The notes under the pieces are model-generated. The model saw only the letters and a list, made by a program, of their open reading frames with translations, made no database searches and was not told where the DNA came from. From contig NZ_JAIXSV010000306.1 in the NCBI RefSeq assembly GCF_027484505.1, forward strand, positions 1-64,000: a DNA stretch of 64,000 nt, read 5' to 3'. This DNA comes from Asticcacaulis sp. GTDB lineage: Bacteria; Pseudomonadota; Alphaproteobacteria; Caulobacterales; Caulobacteraceae. The position numbers and the translations under genes are program-made. Below are positions 53,139 through 61,844 of this stretch, one piece after another. Every line of letters begins with the position of its first letter. Position 1 is the stretch's first letter.

Positions 53139-54470
53139 ATGCGCATCGCCGTCATCGGCACCGGCTATGTCGGTCTGGTCTCTGGTGCCTGTTTTTCCGA
53201 ATTCGGGGTGGAGACGATCTGCGTCGACAAGGATCAGGGCAAGATCGACCGGCTGCTGAAGGGGGAGATCCCGATCTATGAGCCGGGGTTGGACGCCCTG
53301 GTGGAGAAGAACGCCAAGGCCGGTCGCCTGTCGTTTACCACCGACCTGCCGACCGCCGTGGCTGGGGCCGATGCGGTGTTCATTGCGGTGGGTACGCCAT
53401 CGCGGCGCGGCGATGGCCATGCCGACCTGTCCTATGTCTATGCGGCGGCGGCGGAGATTGCGTCGGCGCTCGACCCCGATGATTACACGGTGATCGTGAC
53501 CAAGAGCACGGTGCCCGTTGGCACGGGGCGCGAGGTGGCGCGCATCATCCGCAAGACCCGGCCGGAAGCCGATTTCGACGTGGCGTCGAACCCGGAATTC
53601 CTGCGCGAAGGCTCGGCCATTGAGGATTTCATGCGCCCCGACCGCGTGGTGATCGGCACCGACAGCGACCGGGCGCGGCAGGTGATGCGGGCGCTGTACC
53701 GCCCGCTGTTCCTGATCGAGACGCCGATGGTCTTCGCCAGCCTGGAGACGTCGGAGCTGATCAAATATGCCGCCAACACTTTCCTGGCCGCCAAGGGCAC
53801 CTTCATCAACGAGGTGGCCGACCTGTGCGAGAAGGTGGGCGCCGATGTGCATGATGTGGCCAAGGGCATTGGCCTGGATAACCGCATCGGGAAGAAGTTC
53901 CTGCATCCCGGCCCCGGCTATGGCGGCTCCTGCTTCCCCAAGGACACGCTGGCCCTGGTGAAGACGGCGCAGGATTATGGCAGCCCGCTGCGCATCATCG
54001 AAACCGTTGTGGACATCAACGACAAGCGCAAGAAGGCCATGGCGGACCGCGTCATCGCCGCCTGCGGCGGGTCGGTGGCGGGCAAGCGCATCGGCGTGCT
54101 GGGTGTCACCTTCAAGCCGAATACCGACGACATGCGCGACGCCCCGTCGCTGGACATCGTGCCGGCCCTGCAAGAGGCCGGCGCCATCATCGCTGCCTAT
54201 GATCCTGCCGGCCGGCACGAGGCAGAGAAGATGCTGCCCGGCGTGGAATGGGCGGACGATGCCTATGGCGCGCTGAACGGGGCCGATTGCGCCCTGGTCC
54301 TGACGGAATGGAACGAATTCCGCATGCTGAACCTGTCCCGCATCTGCAAGGCGATGAAGGAGCCGATCCTGGTCGACCTGCGCAACATCTTCAATCCCGA
54401 GGATGCGGAAATGGCCGGCTTCGCCTATCACTGCGTCGGGCGGCCCGGGCGGGCGGGACGGAAGCGTTGA
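53139..54470 (+). CDS. ugd: UDP-glucose 6-dehydrogenase
   Basis: The 443-residue protein shows the full family pattern: N-terminal MRIAVIGTGYVGLVSGACF (NAD binding), KSTVPVGTG, SNPEFLREGSA, the GPGYGGSCFPKDT catalytic cysteine near residue 264, and the C-terminal FKPNTDDMRDAPSLDIV. It oxidises UDP-glucose twice to UDP-glucuronate, feeding the UDP-GlcA 4-epimerase at 28144-29130. Codon use is more GC-rich than the neighbouring genes, as is usual for a core gene. A decayed HAD gene begins 5 bp downstream. Confidence 0.95.
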   Translation: MRIAVIGTGYVGLVSGACFSEFGVETICVDKDQGKIDRLLKGEIPIYEPGLDALVEKNAKAGRLSFTTDLPTAVAGADAVFIAVGTPSRRGDGHADLSYVYAAAAEIASALDPDDYTVIVTKSTVPVGTGREVARIIRKTRPEADFDVASNPEFLREGSAIEDFMRPDRVVIGTDSDRARQVMRALYRPLFLIETPMVFASLETSELIKYAANTFLAAKGTFINEVADLCEKVGADVHDVAKGIGLDNRIGKKFLHPGPGYGGSCFPKDTLALVKTAQDYGSPLRIIETVVDINDKRKKAMADRVIAACGGSVAGKRIGVLGVTFKPNTDDMRDAPSLDIVPALQEAGAIIAAYDPAGRHEAEKMLPGVEWADDAYGALNGADCALVLTEWNEFRMLNLSRICKAMKEPILVDLRNIFNPEDAEMAGFAYHCVGRPGRAGRKR

Positions 54471-54474
54471 GACC

Positions 54475-54850
54475 ATGAACGATCTCCGGCGTCCGGCAGC
54501 TTTTCTGGGTCGAGACGGTGTTCTGAACCTAGATACTAAACATGCTCATCGACCGGAGTAGATTGTCTGGTTACCCAATGTTTCATCTGCGATCCGTCAT
54601 CTCAATGACGCTGGCTATTGGGTGTTCGTTGTCAGCAATCAGGTAGGTATCGCCCACGGTTACTATGATAAAGCCACGGTTCAGGCATTGTATGCCTGGG
54701 TGGGAGAGCAGTTGCGTCAACAAGGGGCCCGGATTGACGAATGGCGCTTTTGTCCGCATCACCCTGAGGGGGACTGTCAAAGCATATTGTTGTGTCTGCG
54801 AGTGCCAGAAGGCTAGTCCTGGCATGATTCTGGACTTGATCCGGACTTAA
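54475..54850 (+). pseudogene. Decayed HAD phosphatase (heptose-bisphosphatase type)
   Basis: From the ATG at 54475 the frame reads MNDLRRPAAFLGRDGVLN, then reaches TAG after HAHRPE, continues with IVWLPNVSSAIRHLNDAGYWVFVVSNQVGIAHGYYDKATVQ, and shifts frame near 54780 to end SPGMILDLIRT. It is a diverged copy of the HAD domain at about 61.3-61.8 kb. The catalytic DRDG has become GRDG. Nonsense codon, frameshift, lost nucleophile and truncation after SPGMILDL mark it as dead. Confidence 0.85.
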
Positions 54851-55012
54851 CGTGTTGATGTAGGGTACAGCTTTATGATGGAGAAGCAGGACCGGGCCAT
54901 CTGCAATATCCCGTAACAGGACATGTGCAGGAACTGCCCGTCGATCATTAGAACAGAGTTTTTGACTGGAACAGTGAACCCCATCTAGTACATGTCAAAC
55001 TTCATGGGGCCT

Positions 55013-56122
55013 TCAAGCCCCGTTCCAGCCGGCGATCACATCCACGACAACCCGCACCGACGCCAGTGGCATCTGCGGCCAGAAAGGCAGGCTCAGCACA
55101 TCGGATGCCATGGCTTCCGCAATGGGGAAGGTTCCTTCCCCCAGGTCGAGCGAAGCATAGGCTGGCTGCCGATGGGGGGCACAGGGGTAATGCGCCAGGG
55201 TCTGAATGCCCTGCCCCTTCAGATGACGGGCGAGCCCCTCACGCGAACCGCGCACCCGGACCACGTACAGATGCCAGACGCTTTCCATTCCCGGATGCAC
55301 TAGGGGTACCGCAACCGAGGGGCAATCGGCCAGCAGGCGGGTATATTCCGCCGCCAGCGCCTGGCGCTGCCGGTTCCAGGCCGGCAGCCGGGGCAGTTTG
55401 ACCCGCAGGATGGCGGCCTGCATTTCGTCCAGGCGCGAATTCGTGCCCAGGATCTCATGCTGGTATTTGATGGTGGAGCCATAGTTGCGCAGCAGGCGCA
55501 GGCGATGGGCCAGTTGATCATCATTGGTCACGACAGCACCGCCATCGCCCAGGGCGCCCAGATTCTTGGTCGGATAGAAACTGAAGGCCGACAGGGTCCC
55601 CATGCCCCCGACAGGCCGCCCCGCGACCGTGGCGCCATGCGCCTGCGCCGCATCCTCCAGTACTGCCAGCCCATGACGGGCGGCGATGGCGTTGATGGCC
55701 ACCATATCCGCCGGCTGACCGTAAAGATGGACAGGGATGATGCAGCGGGTGCGCGACGTGATGGCCGCCTCGATCCTGGCCGGATCGATATTGAAACTGG
55801 CCGGATCGGGCTCCACCCCCACAGGGATGGCACCGGCGGCGGAAACCGCCAGCCAGGTCGCCACGAATGTATGGCTGGGCACGATCACCTCGTCCCCGCT
55901 GCCGATCCCCAGCGCCTTCAGGCCAAGGGTCAGGGCTGCCAGCCCGTCGGAGACCCCGATGCAATGGCGCACACCACAATAGGCGGCGAACTCTGCCTCG
56001 AACGCCTCCAGCTGCGGACCCAGGATATAATGGCTCGCATCCAGCACAGCCGCCATGGCGGCGTCCAGTTCTGACCGGATTTCCGCATGAGCCGAGGTCA
56101 GATCATAAAAAGGAATGCTCAT
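55013..56122 (-). CDS. DegT/DnrJ/EryC1/StrS aminotransferase (FdtB/QdtB type)
   Basis: The 369-residue PLP enzyme has EVIVPSHTFVATWLAV, AVLEDAAQAHGA and the Schiff-base lysine in SFYPTKNLGALGDGG, plus GTNSRLDEMQAAIL. It overlaps the cupin isomerase gene upstream by ATGA. That pairing is typical of FdtA/FdtB or QdtA/QdtB, which make dTDP-3-amino-3,6-dideoxyhexoses (Fuc3N or Qui3N). No RmlA or RmlB genes are visible in the window, so dTDP-4-keto-6-deoxyglucose must come from elsewhere. The specific sugar (galacto or gluco) is not decidable by eye. Confidence 0.88.
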   Translation of the reverse strand: MSIPFYDLTSAHAEIRSELDAAMAAVLDASHYILGPQLEAFEAEFAAYCGVRHCIGVSDGLAALTLGLKALGIGSGDEVIVPSHTFVATWLAVSAAGAIPVGVEPDPASFNIDPARIEAAITSRTRCIIPVHLYGQPADMVAINAIAARHGLAVLEDAAQAHGATVAGRPVGGMGTLSAFSFYPTKNLGALGDGGAVVTNDDQLAHRLRLLRNYGSTIKYQHEILGTNSRLDEMQAAILRVKLPRLPAWNRQRQALAAEYTRLLADCPSVAVPLVHPGMESVWHLYVVRVRGSREGLARHLKGQGIQTLAHYPCAPHRQPAYASLDLGEGTFPIAEAMASDVLSLPFWPQMPLASVRVVVDVIAGWNGA

Positions 56123-56535
56123 TCAGGTCGTTCGCCAGTTGCCTTGAAAAGAAACTCATCAAAATCGCGGATATAATCCGCCTCGTCATAATGACGGGAG
56201 GCCAGCACCAGACAGCAGGCCCCGGACGAGAAATTATGCAGTTCCCGCCAGACCATGTTGCGCATGTAAAGGCCATAATAGGACCGGTTGAGCGTCACGG
56301 TCTGCTGGCGCCTGCCATCGTTCAGATGGATGTCGAAACTGCCGCTGACGGCAATCACGACCTGATGCAGCTCCTTGTGGGCATGGCCACCGCGGTGCGC
56401 ACCGCCAGGCACATCATAGAGATAATAGACGCGGTTAATATCGAATGGGATCGTGCGGCTGCCTTCGATGAAGGTCAGGTTACCACGCCGATCACTGACG
56501 ATCGGGAAATGTACAAGCTCCCATGACCCTGACAT
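56119..56535 (-). CDS. FdtA/QdtA-type dTDP-4-keto-6-deoxyhexose ketoisomerase (cupin)
   Basis: The 138-residue cupin protein has the family motifs FPIVSDRRGNLTFIE, RVYYLYDVPGGAHRGGHAHKELHQ (metal and substrate His residues), SYYGLYMRNMVWRELHNFSSGACCLVLAS and YDEADYIRDF. GGAG lies ahead of the ATG at 56535. It isomerises the 4-keto sugar to the 3-keto form used by the following aminotransferase. Its start and the next gene are coupled by ATGA at 56122-56119. Confidence 0.9.
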   Translation of the reverse strand: MSGSWELVHFPIVSDRRGNLTFIEGSRTIPFDINRVYYLYDVPGGAHRGGHAHKELHQVVIAVSGSFDIHLNDGRRQQTVTLNRSYYGLYMRNMVWRELHNFSSGACCLVLASRHYDEADYIRDFDEFLFKATGERPE

Positions 56536-56724
56536 TTCTTATCTCCGCACGTTGCGCGACGTGCACAGTAATCGGTGCAGTTTTCTTCGCGTCAGGAGAT
56601 CATACCGGCTCTGAGACAGCCATGCCAGGAACTCAATCCCGGCCAGTGCTAAAGGGAAGTGTCCTTGCAAGCCTGGACTTCAGGTCAGGCCTGATGTCGA
56701 TGACAATCGACACCCATACGCCTT

Positions 56725-57711
56725 TCACTGTTCTCTCCAGCTCGCCAAAGCCCGTTGCGCCACATCCACGGCCATTTCGTAATAATCCTGGGAAACGGCG
56801 CGGGCGCCAAAGCCCTCCTTGAACTCAATCAGGCCGACATTCAGATACCGGCCCTGCCGTTCATTGGAATTGCCGAAATCGAACCAGTGCCTGCCGGCAA
56901 AAACACTGCCGAACAGCTCCGTGAACAGCAGGTCCAGTGCGCCGTTGCGCATTCCATCATCGCTGGCCGCGATATACTGAGCATGCAAGACGGGGCCGGT
57001 GTCATAGATCACGGTACCGGCCAGCATCTCGCCGGCGGGACCCTGTGCCGTATAAAGGCGGATCTGTTCGGGAAAACGCCTGGCCAGCATCGTCATCTCC
57101 CCGACGCTGTGCACAGGCCGCAGATCATAGCGGTCGGACAGCCGGCTCTCCAGCAGGTGCCAGAAGCCAGCCCAATCCGTTGACGGACCGGCGCGCAGGC
57201 CGGCATTGGCGGCTTTACGGGCCCCCCGCCGGCGGCGTTCCTGGAACGGCGGATGATCGCCCAGGTCCAGCACGCTCAACACATCACGCCGGACCAGGGC
57301 CGCGCCAGCCCGGAACAGGGCATAACGGTCTTCGTCGGCGGGGTGGCGGTGATAGATGGTGGGCATGCTTTTGTAATGCCAGGACCGGATGCCGGCGGCC
57401 GCCATCCAGCCCAGACAGGCCGCAAAACAATCCAGCATCAGCGGCGTCGTCATGGTGGAACCCACGATCATCCCGCCATAGCTGAGCCCGGCATGAGAGA
57501 CCAGTTGCCCTTCACGCCGGTTGGCCGGCAGCAGAGCCACGATTTCCGCCCCCCGCCGCACCACCAGCGAACAATCCTGGAACCGGTCGGCGTGATAATC
57601 CATGTAGCCGCGGTCGAACTGGAACGTGCCGTTACGGCTGGCCGCCACAAACCTGTCCCATTCCGGTGTCAGGCCGGGATGGAACGGCTGAACATCAAGC
57701 GGAGAGTTCAA
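56725..57711 (-). CDS. FemAB-like GNAT acyltransferase
   Basis: The start is a TTG at 57711, with AGGAG 7 nt upstream; the open frame continues to 57804 without better signals. The 328-residue protein has a double-GNAT (FemAB/BioF2-like) character: QFDRGYMDYHADRFQDCSLVV at the N-terminus, and a later GLIEFKEGFGARAVSQDYYEM segment with KWFDFG-like RHWFDFGNSN. These proteins join acyl or aminoacyl groups to lipids or glycans. It is 4 bp downstream of the propeller gene and likely cotranslated. Confidence 0.7.
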   Translation of the reverse strand: MNSPLDVQPFHPGLTPEWDRFVAASRNGTFQFDRGYMDYHADRFQDCSLVVRRGAEIVALLPANRREGQLVSHAGLSYGGMIVGSTMTTPLMLDCFAACLGWMAAAGIRSWHYKSMPTIYHRHPADEDRYALFRAGAALVRRDVLSVLDLGDHPPFQERRRRGARKAANAGLRAGPSTDWAGFWHLLESRLSDRYDLRPVHSVGEMTMLARRFPEQIRLYTAQGPAGEMLAGTVIYDTGPVLHAQYIAASDDGMRNGALDLLFTELFGSVFAGRHWFDFGNSNERQGRYLNVGLIEFKEGFGARAVSQDYYEMAVDVAQRALASWREQ

Positions 57712-57715
57712 CAGC

Positions 57716-58633
57716 TCACTCCTGATCCAGGATGGCGACACCGAAACCCGATGCCCCGTGGGAATTGCCGTTGTAAAACAGATAGCGATGGCCGCCGGCA
57801 TCAACGACGCAGGGATAGCAGACCATCTCCTGATCCCAGCCGCTGTCAGAACGGGGCAGAATCATTCGATTGTCCTGGCGTGTCCAGGTCAGTCCATCGG
57901 GGCTTTCTGCATAGCCCAAACGATAGGGTTCGGTCCGGGAACGGATCGAGTACCACATCTTGTAAAGGCCATTCTCACGGATAACCCACGGGCGGCCAAA
58001 ACCGAATTCGGATGGATCGGCGAATTCGATCGCTTGCGTGCTTTCCCCGGTCCAAGTCAGTCCGTCGTCGGAACGGGTCGTGCGGATGATATATTCAGGA
58101 TACTGTTTTCCGCCGACATGCGTCCAGTGATGGGCGGAAACATACCAGCAGCGGTAGCCGCCATCATCCTCACGCACGATGGTGGTCGCCGACCGGATGA
58201 AGGGCTCGCTGTCGGTCCGGTCCAGAACCGGCGTGCGGCTCAGACGGCGGAACACGCCATCCGGCCCGCGCAGGGCCGAACCGGCGAACAGCATGTAAGG
58301 CACACGTTCGCACCGCTGCCAGCCGATATAATACATCACCGTCCCAAGGCTGGTTTCCACCAGGGCCGAGGGGTTGACGCCGCTATCATCGAAACAGCCC
58401 AGTTCACCGATATCCAGAACGGGATCGGGATGGTCATAAAGGATGCGTGTCGGGTCGCGGGCATCCAGTTCCAGATAGCCGATACGGCCATTATAGCCAC
58501 TGTCGACGGCGGCGTAATAGACGCGCAGGCGGTCATCCCCAACCGCTTCGGCGGTCGGGATGATGGCATAGGACTTGGCCCAGTCCCGGCTGCCGTCGGG
58601 AACGAAGACCCGTCCCAGCTTTCGCCACTTCAT
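57716..58633 (-). CDS. Five-bladed beta-propeller GH43/GH32-like protein
   Basis: The start is the ATG at 58633, overlapping the TGA of the acyltransferase as ATGA (the frame is open to 58750 but that part is not domain-like). The 305-residue protein has repeated propeller blades: YAIIPTAEAVGDDRLRVYYAAVD, GTVMYYIGWQR, GYRCWYVSAHHW, FGRPWVIRENGLYKMWYSIRS, DQEMVCYPCVVDAGGHRYLFYNG. The proteins resemble glycosidase families 43, 32 and 130, but the acidic catalytic residues cannot be assigned with confidence. They are common in O-antigen clusters and may be processing enzymes or sensors. No signal peptide is seen, so it is probably cytoplasmic. Confidence 0.75.
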   Translation of the reverse strand: MKWRKLGRVFVPDGSRDWAKSYAIIPTAEAVGDDRLRVYYAAVDSGYNGRIGYLELDARDPTRILYDHPDPVLDIGELGCFDDSGVNPSALVETSLGTVMYYIGWQRCERVPYMLFAGSALRGPDGVFRRLSRTPVLDRTDSEPFIRSATTIVREDDGGYRCWYVSAHHWTHVGGKQYPEYIIRTTRSDDGLTWTGESTQAIEFADPSEFGFGRPWVIRENGLYKMWYSIRSRTEPYRLGYAESPDGLTWTRQDNRMILPRSDSGWDQEMVCYPCVVDAGGHRYLFYNGNSHGASGFGVAILDQE

Positions 58634-59322
58634 GTTGTTGCCCGCACCTTGAAGAAACGCAGCGCCGATACTTTCGACGGCTCCCCGCCTGTGGCCGGAT
58701 ACAGCGCGCCAGGACTGGTATCGGTCATCAGGGTGACGCCAGGTCCGCACCAGTTATCTTCCGCCACCACCACATTGTTGGCCAATGTGGCGTTGACGCC
58801 CAGAAAGCTGTTGGCGCCGATCCGGCAATAGCCAGAAATCACAACATGGGAAGACAGGAAAACATTGTCGCCGATCGTGGAATGATGCCCGACATGGTTG
58901 CCGGACCACATGACCACATTGTCCCCCACCGTCACGAAGGGCTGAACGACATTATTCTCCATGATGAAACAATGTTCGCCCAGCCTGACATTGCGCCAGA
59001 CAAAGGCCCGGCTGCTGACATAGCTGGCCGGGCGGTAACCCATGGCCTTGACCTTGTCCAGCAGCCGCCGCCGCAGGCGGTTCAACTGACCATAGGTGAT
59101 GGCCACGAACACATCATGCCCGGCCGGATCGTAAAGCTCAGGCAGATTTTCCAGCGCCACGACGGGCAGGTCCAGCAGGGTGTCGCGGTTCAGGAAAGCC
59201 TGTTCCACGGCGAAGGCGACCGGCTGATAGGAGGAATCATGGCTGAAATATTCGAAGGCCACCTCGGCGAAGGCGCTGTCGCCCACAATGATGAGTGGCC
59301 GCTTTTCAGCACTGATAGCCAT
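58630..59322 (-). CDS. NeuD/PglD-type sugar O/N-acyltransferase
   Basis: The ATG at 59322 overlaps the TGA of the methyltransferase gene as TGATG. The 230-residue protein has an N-terminal Rossmann-like PglD domain (PLIIVGDSAFAEVAFEYF) and a left-handed beta-helix with hexapeptide repeats (GDNVVMWSGNHVGHHSTIGDNVFLSSHVVISGYCRIG). The His in NHVGHHS is the usual catalytic base. It probably acetylates the 3-amino group of the FdtB product, or another sugar, on a nucleotide. Neighbours in both directions are translationally coupled. Confidence 0.85.
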   Translation of the reverse strand: MAISAEKRPLIIVGDSAFAEVAFEYFSHDSSYQPVAFAVEQAFLNRDTLLDLPVVALENLPELYDPAGHDVFVAITYGQLNRLRRRLLDKVKAMGYRPASYVSSRAFVWRNVRLGEHCFIMENNVVQPFVTVGDNVVMWSGNHVGHHSTIGDNVFLSSHVVISGYCRIGANSFLGVNATLANNVVVAEDNWCGPGVTLMTDTSPGALYPATGGEPSKVSALRFFKVRATT

Positions 59323-60104
59323 CACGGCCTCCGGATCAGGATGTCTTCACGGCGGTTGGCCATCGGCAGCTCATCAGGCTGCGGCAGGATGAAGGCATCG
59401 AACCCGGCGGTGCGTGCCCGGTCGACAAGGCCGAGCACGATCGCATCTGTGATACGGCCATGCTCAATCTGATTGATCTTCACCTCGGGAAGGCCATCGG
59501 TGCGCAGATAGGCCTGATGATAGGCGATGCCGGCATCGCTGGACAGGAAGCGGTGACGCTTGGACACATTGGGAACGTCGCCCAGCAGCAGATAGCCGCC
59601 CGGCCGCAGAAGGGCCATCAGGGCGTCCAGAAAAACGAAGGGATTGGCTTCAAGGAACACGTGCTGGAGCACGCTGTAGACGATGATGCCATCCACGCCG
59701 TCGGCCACATGCGGGGTCAGATCCGGACAGGCATCCGGAAACCGCCCGCAGACCTTGGCGATACCCTGGCCGTCCGGCAGCATGTCCAGCATTTCTTGCG
59801 CGTCCAGCAAGATCAGCTCATGCCCCTGTTTCAGGCAATGGTTGATCAGCAGCTGCGGCAGTTCCGAACATCCAGGCCCGACATCCAGAATCCGCTGGCC
59901 GGGCTTGTGCAGCACCCGCATCTTGGAAAGGATATCGGCGAAGATCGCGGCTTCATGCCCCTCCCGGAAACCCTTGGGGAACCCGATCTTTTCATACATG
60001 TTCAGCGACGGGTCGGTCGCCATTCTGCGGAAATCATCAAAACGCAGGCCAGCGAACCGAGCAGCCTCTCTGTTGCCGTCAACGCTGTCGGGGCCTTTGC
60101 TCAT
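59322..60104 (-). CDS. Class I SAM methyltransferase
   Basis: The 260-residue protein has motif I RILDVGPGCSELPQLLI, an acidic LLDAQEML motif II, IIVYSVLQHVF (motif IV region) and RPGGYLLLGDVPNVSKRHR. The fold is that of small-molecule methyltransferases found with NDP-sugar gene sets. The stop lies inside the TGATG overlap with the acyltransferase. It could methylate a sugar nucleotide or the glycan; the substrate is not evident. Confidence 0.85.
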   Translation of the reverse strand: MSKGPDSVDGNREAARFAGLRFDDFRRMATDPSLNMYEKIGFPKGFREGHEAAIFADILSKMRVLHKPGQRILDVGPGCSELPQLLINHCLKQGHELILLDAQEMLDMLPDGQGIAKVCGRFPDACPDLTPHVADGVDGIIVYSVLQHVFLEANPFVFLDALMALLRPGGYLLLGDVPNVSKRHRFLSSDAGIAYHQAYLRTDGLPEVKINQIEHGRITDAIVLGLVDRARTAGFDAFILPQPDELPMANRREDILIRRP

Positions 60105-60187
60105 AACCGTGTACGCTCCGAATGAAATGGCAAGCTGTCGGACGCGGAGAGCCTGAAACCAATCTGCACCCGGCAGTTGTTGGTCCG

Positions 60188-60418
60188 TCAGTGGCCCAAT
60201 TTACGCTGCAGGTGTTCCTGGCGCCACTGAATTACCGAATCCGCCGTCTGCCAACGGTAGCCACGCAGGCCCGACAGGAACGGATCGTCAGCGAAACGAC
60301 CGTTCATCATGAGGGAGCAATTGATCTGCTGCTGGATCAGCGGCACCGTGTGCAGGTTGTTGATGGCCCAGTCCCGTCCACCTTCCTGGTTCAGAATGCG
60401 CTCGCCTTGCGGGCGCAA
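60188..60418 (-). pseudogene. C-terminal fragment of an unrecognised protein
   Basis: The frame reads RDWAINNLHTVPLIQQQINC...SGLRGYRWQTADSVIQWRQEHLQRKLGH to a stop, and is of convincing protein quality for 76 codons. No ribosome site precedes it, and the upstream DNA is a palindromic repeat. It looks like the tail of a gene whose 5' part was lost. It is in line with the methyltransferase operon. Confidence 0.4.
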
Positions 60419-60431
60419 GGGGACTTATACC

Positions 60432-60465
60432 AATCCCCCTTGATCGTGACCGATCAGGGGGGATT
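60432..60465. repeat. REP-like palindrome
   Basis: AATCCCCCTTGATC (60432-60445) pairs with GATCAGGGGGGATT (60452-60465) with a single mismatch. A second 9-bp inverted pair AGTGAAGCC/GGCTTCACT (60477-60485 and 60509-60517) follows. The compound palindrome separates the fragment from the fusion gene and could end transcription on either side. Confidence 0.5.
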
Positions 60466-60486
60466 TCATGTTCCCTAGTGAAGCCT

Positions 60487-60528
60487 GACGGACGCATCCG
60501 CAGCCCTTGGCTTCACTGCATGGGCGGC
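60487..60528. repeat. Dispersed ~41-bp repeat, copy B
   Basis: About 35 of 42 aligned bases match copy A at 6784-6824. It overlaps the second palindrome of the REP-like region. Confidence 0.45.
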
Positions 60529-60592
60529 TGTCTGGCCAAACGGATCGTTGGGCATGGCCACCAGTATCCGGCGGCCCCCGAAGGACATGTTG

Positions 60593-61828
60593 ATGCGTTA
60601 CGATGCCTGTCAATCCAAAGACACCGTCATCGCCCAGATCGCTGAGGGGCCGCAGGCAGTCATCCTGGCCCCCGGTCATGGCACGCATTCAGGCGATTGG
60701 GCAGAGACCGCGCCAGAGCCGCTGCTCCTGGACTATCTCATGCTCAATCTGGCCCGCCATGGCTTCCGCCGCATCGTGCTTGTGACCGGCTATCCGGCAG
60801 TGCAGAGGGTGGCGTTAGCCACGCGGGCGCAGGACCTGGCCATCGATCTGACCATCATGGTGGAACCCGAACCGGTCGGCACAGGGGGTATGCTGCTTCA
60901 GGTGCGCCATCTGCTGGATGACCGCTTCCTGATGCTGAACTGGAATGCGCTGCTGGACGTCAATTATCTGGCCCTGGCCACACCAGCTATCTGGCGGGAG
61001 GGTGATCTGGGTATCGTCGCCCTGCGTCCGGTGACGGATGGTCGTCGCCAGGATCTGGTGGAGGAAAAGGACGGTCGCATCACATGCTTCGCCGAACGGC
61101 AGGGCGGGGTGGGACCAGCCCTGACCCATGGCGGTGTCTGCTGGCTGGACCGCGCCATCCTGGATGAGATCGGGACCTTGCCCTGTGCCATCGAACGCGG
61201 GGTGATGCCCCGGCTGGCGCGCGCCGGCCGGTTGGCGGGCCAGATCTGGAATGATGGCTTCACCGATATCGGGGCGCTGGCCGACCGCGAACGCGCACAG
61301 ACGGAGATCGCGGCCCGGCTGCGGCGTCCGGCGGTCTTCCTGGACCGCGACGGGGTCATCAACCATGATATCGGTTATGCCCACCGGCCCGATCAGATCA
61401 CCTGGACCCAGGACGCCGCCGCCGCCATCCGCCACCTGAATGAAGCCGGCTACTATGTCTTTGTCGTCACCAACCAGGCCGGCGTGGCCCGTGGCTATTA
61501 TGACGAGGCTGCTGTCCAGACGCTGCACGCCTGGATGCAGGGGCAGCTAAGACAAGCGGGTGCCCATGTCGATGACTGGCGCTATTGCCCCTGTCATCCT
61601 GACGGAACGGTCGCCGCCTATCGGCGCCATGATGATTGGCGCAAGCCGGGACCCGGTATGATCCTGGATCTGGCCCGGTGCTGGCCGGTGGATATGGAAG
61701 GCAGCTTCCTGATCGGTGATCGCGCCAGCGATCTGGAAGCGGCCGCAGCAGCCGGTATCCGGGGGCATATGGTGGAAGAGGCAGGGTTGCTGAACCAGGT
61801 GCGCCGCCTCACGGATGGCAGGAAATAG
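60593..61828 (+). CDS. Nucleotidyltransferase-HAD fusion (HddC/GmhB-like) with a worn first domain
   Basis: AAGGA lies 7 nt ahead of the ATG at 60593; an ATG at 60587 is also in frame. Residues ~18-255 resemble sugar-1-phosphate nucleotidyltransferases, but the signature loop is QAVILAPGHGTHSGDW instead of GGxGTRLRP, and the metal-binding LNGDS-like motif is LNWNALLDVN. Residues ~258-410 are an intact HAD phosphatase of the GmhB type: VFLDRDGVINHDIGY (nucleophile), VVTNQAGVARGYYDE, CPCHPDG, KPGPGMILD and IGDRASDLEAA. The pairing recalls heptose nucleotide synthesis (HddC + GmhB), but the first domain may no longer transfer nucleotides. Confidence 0.8.
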   Translation: MRYDACQSKDTVIAQIAEGPQAVILAPGHGTHSGDWAETAPEPLLLDYLMLNLARHGFRRIVLVTGYPAVQRVALATRAQDLAIDLTIMVEPEPVGTGGMLLQVRHLLDDRFLMLNWNALLDVNYLALATPAIWREGDLGIVALRPVTDGRRQDLVEEKDGRITCFAERQGGVGPALTHGGVCWLDRAILDEIGTLPCAIERGVMPRLARAGRLAGQIWNDGFTDIGALADRERAQTEIAARLRRPAVFLDRDGVINHDIGYAHRPDQITWTQDAAAAIRHLNEAGYYVFVVTNQAGVARGYYDEAAVQTLHAWMQGQLRQAGAHVDDWRYCPCHPDGTVAAYRRHDDWRKPGPGMILDLARCWPVDMEGSFLIGDRASDLEAAAAAGIRGHMVEEAGLLNQVRRLTDGRK

Positions 61829-61844
61829 CAGGCCGATAGCTCTG

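Noticed and set aside
53097-54476. A 459-codon open frame antisense to ugd
   Set aside because: It mirrors the GC-rich coding strand of a clear UDP-glucose dehydrogenase and has no protein-like motifs or ribosome site.
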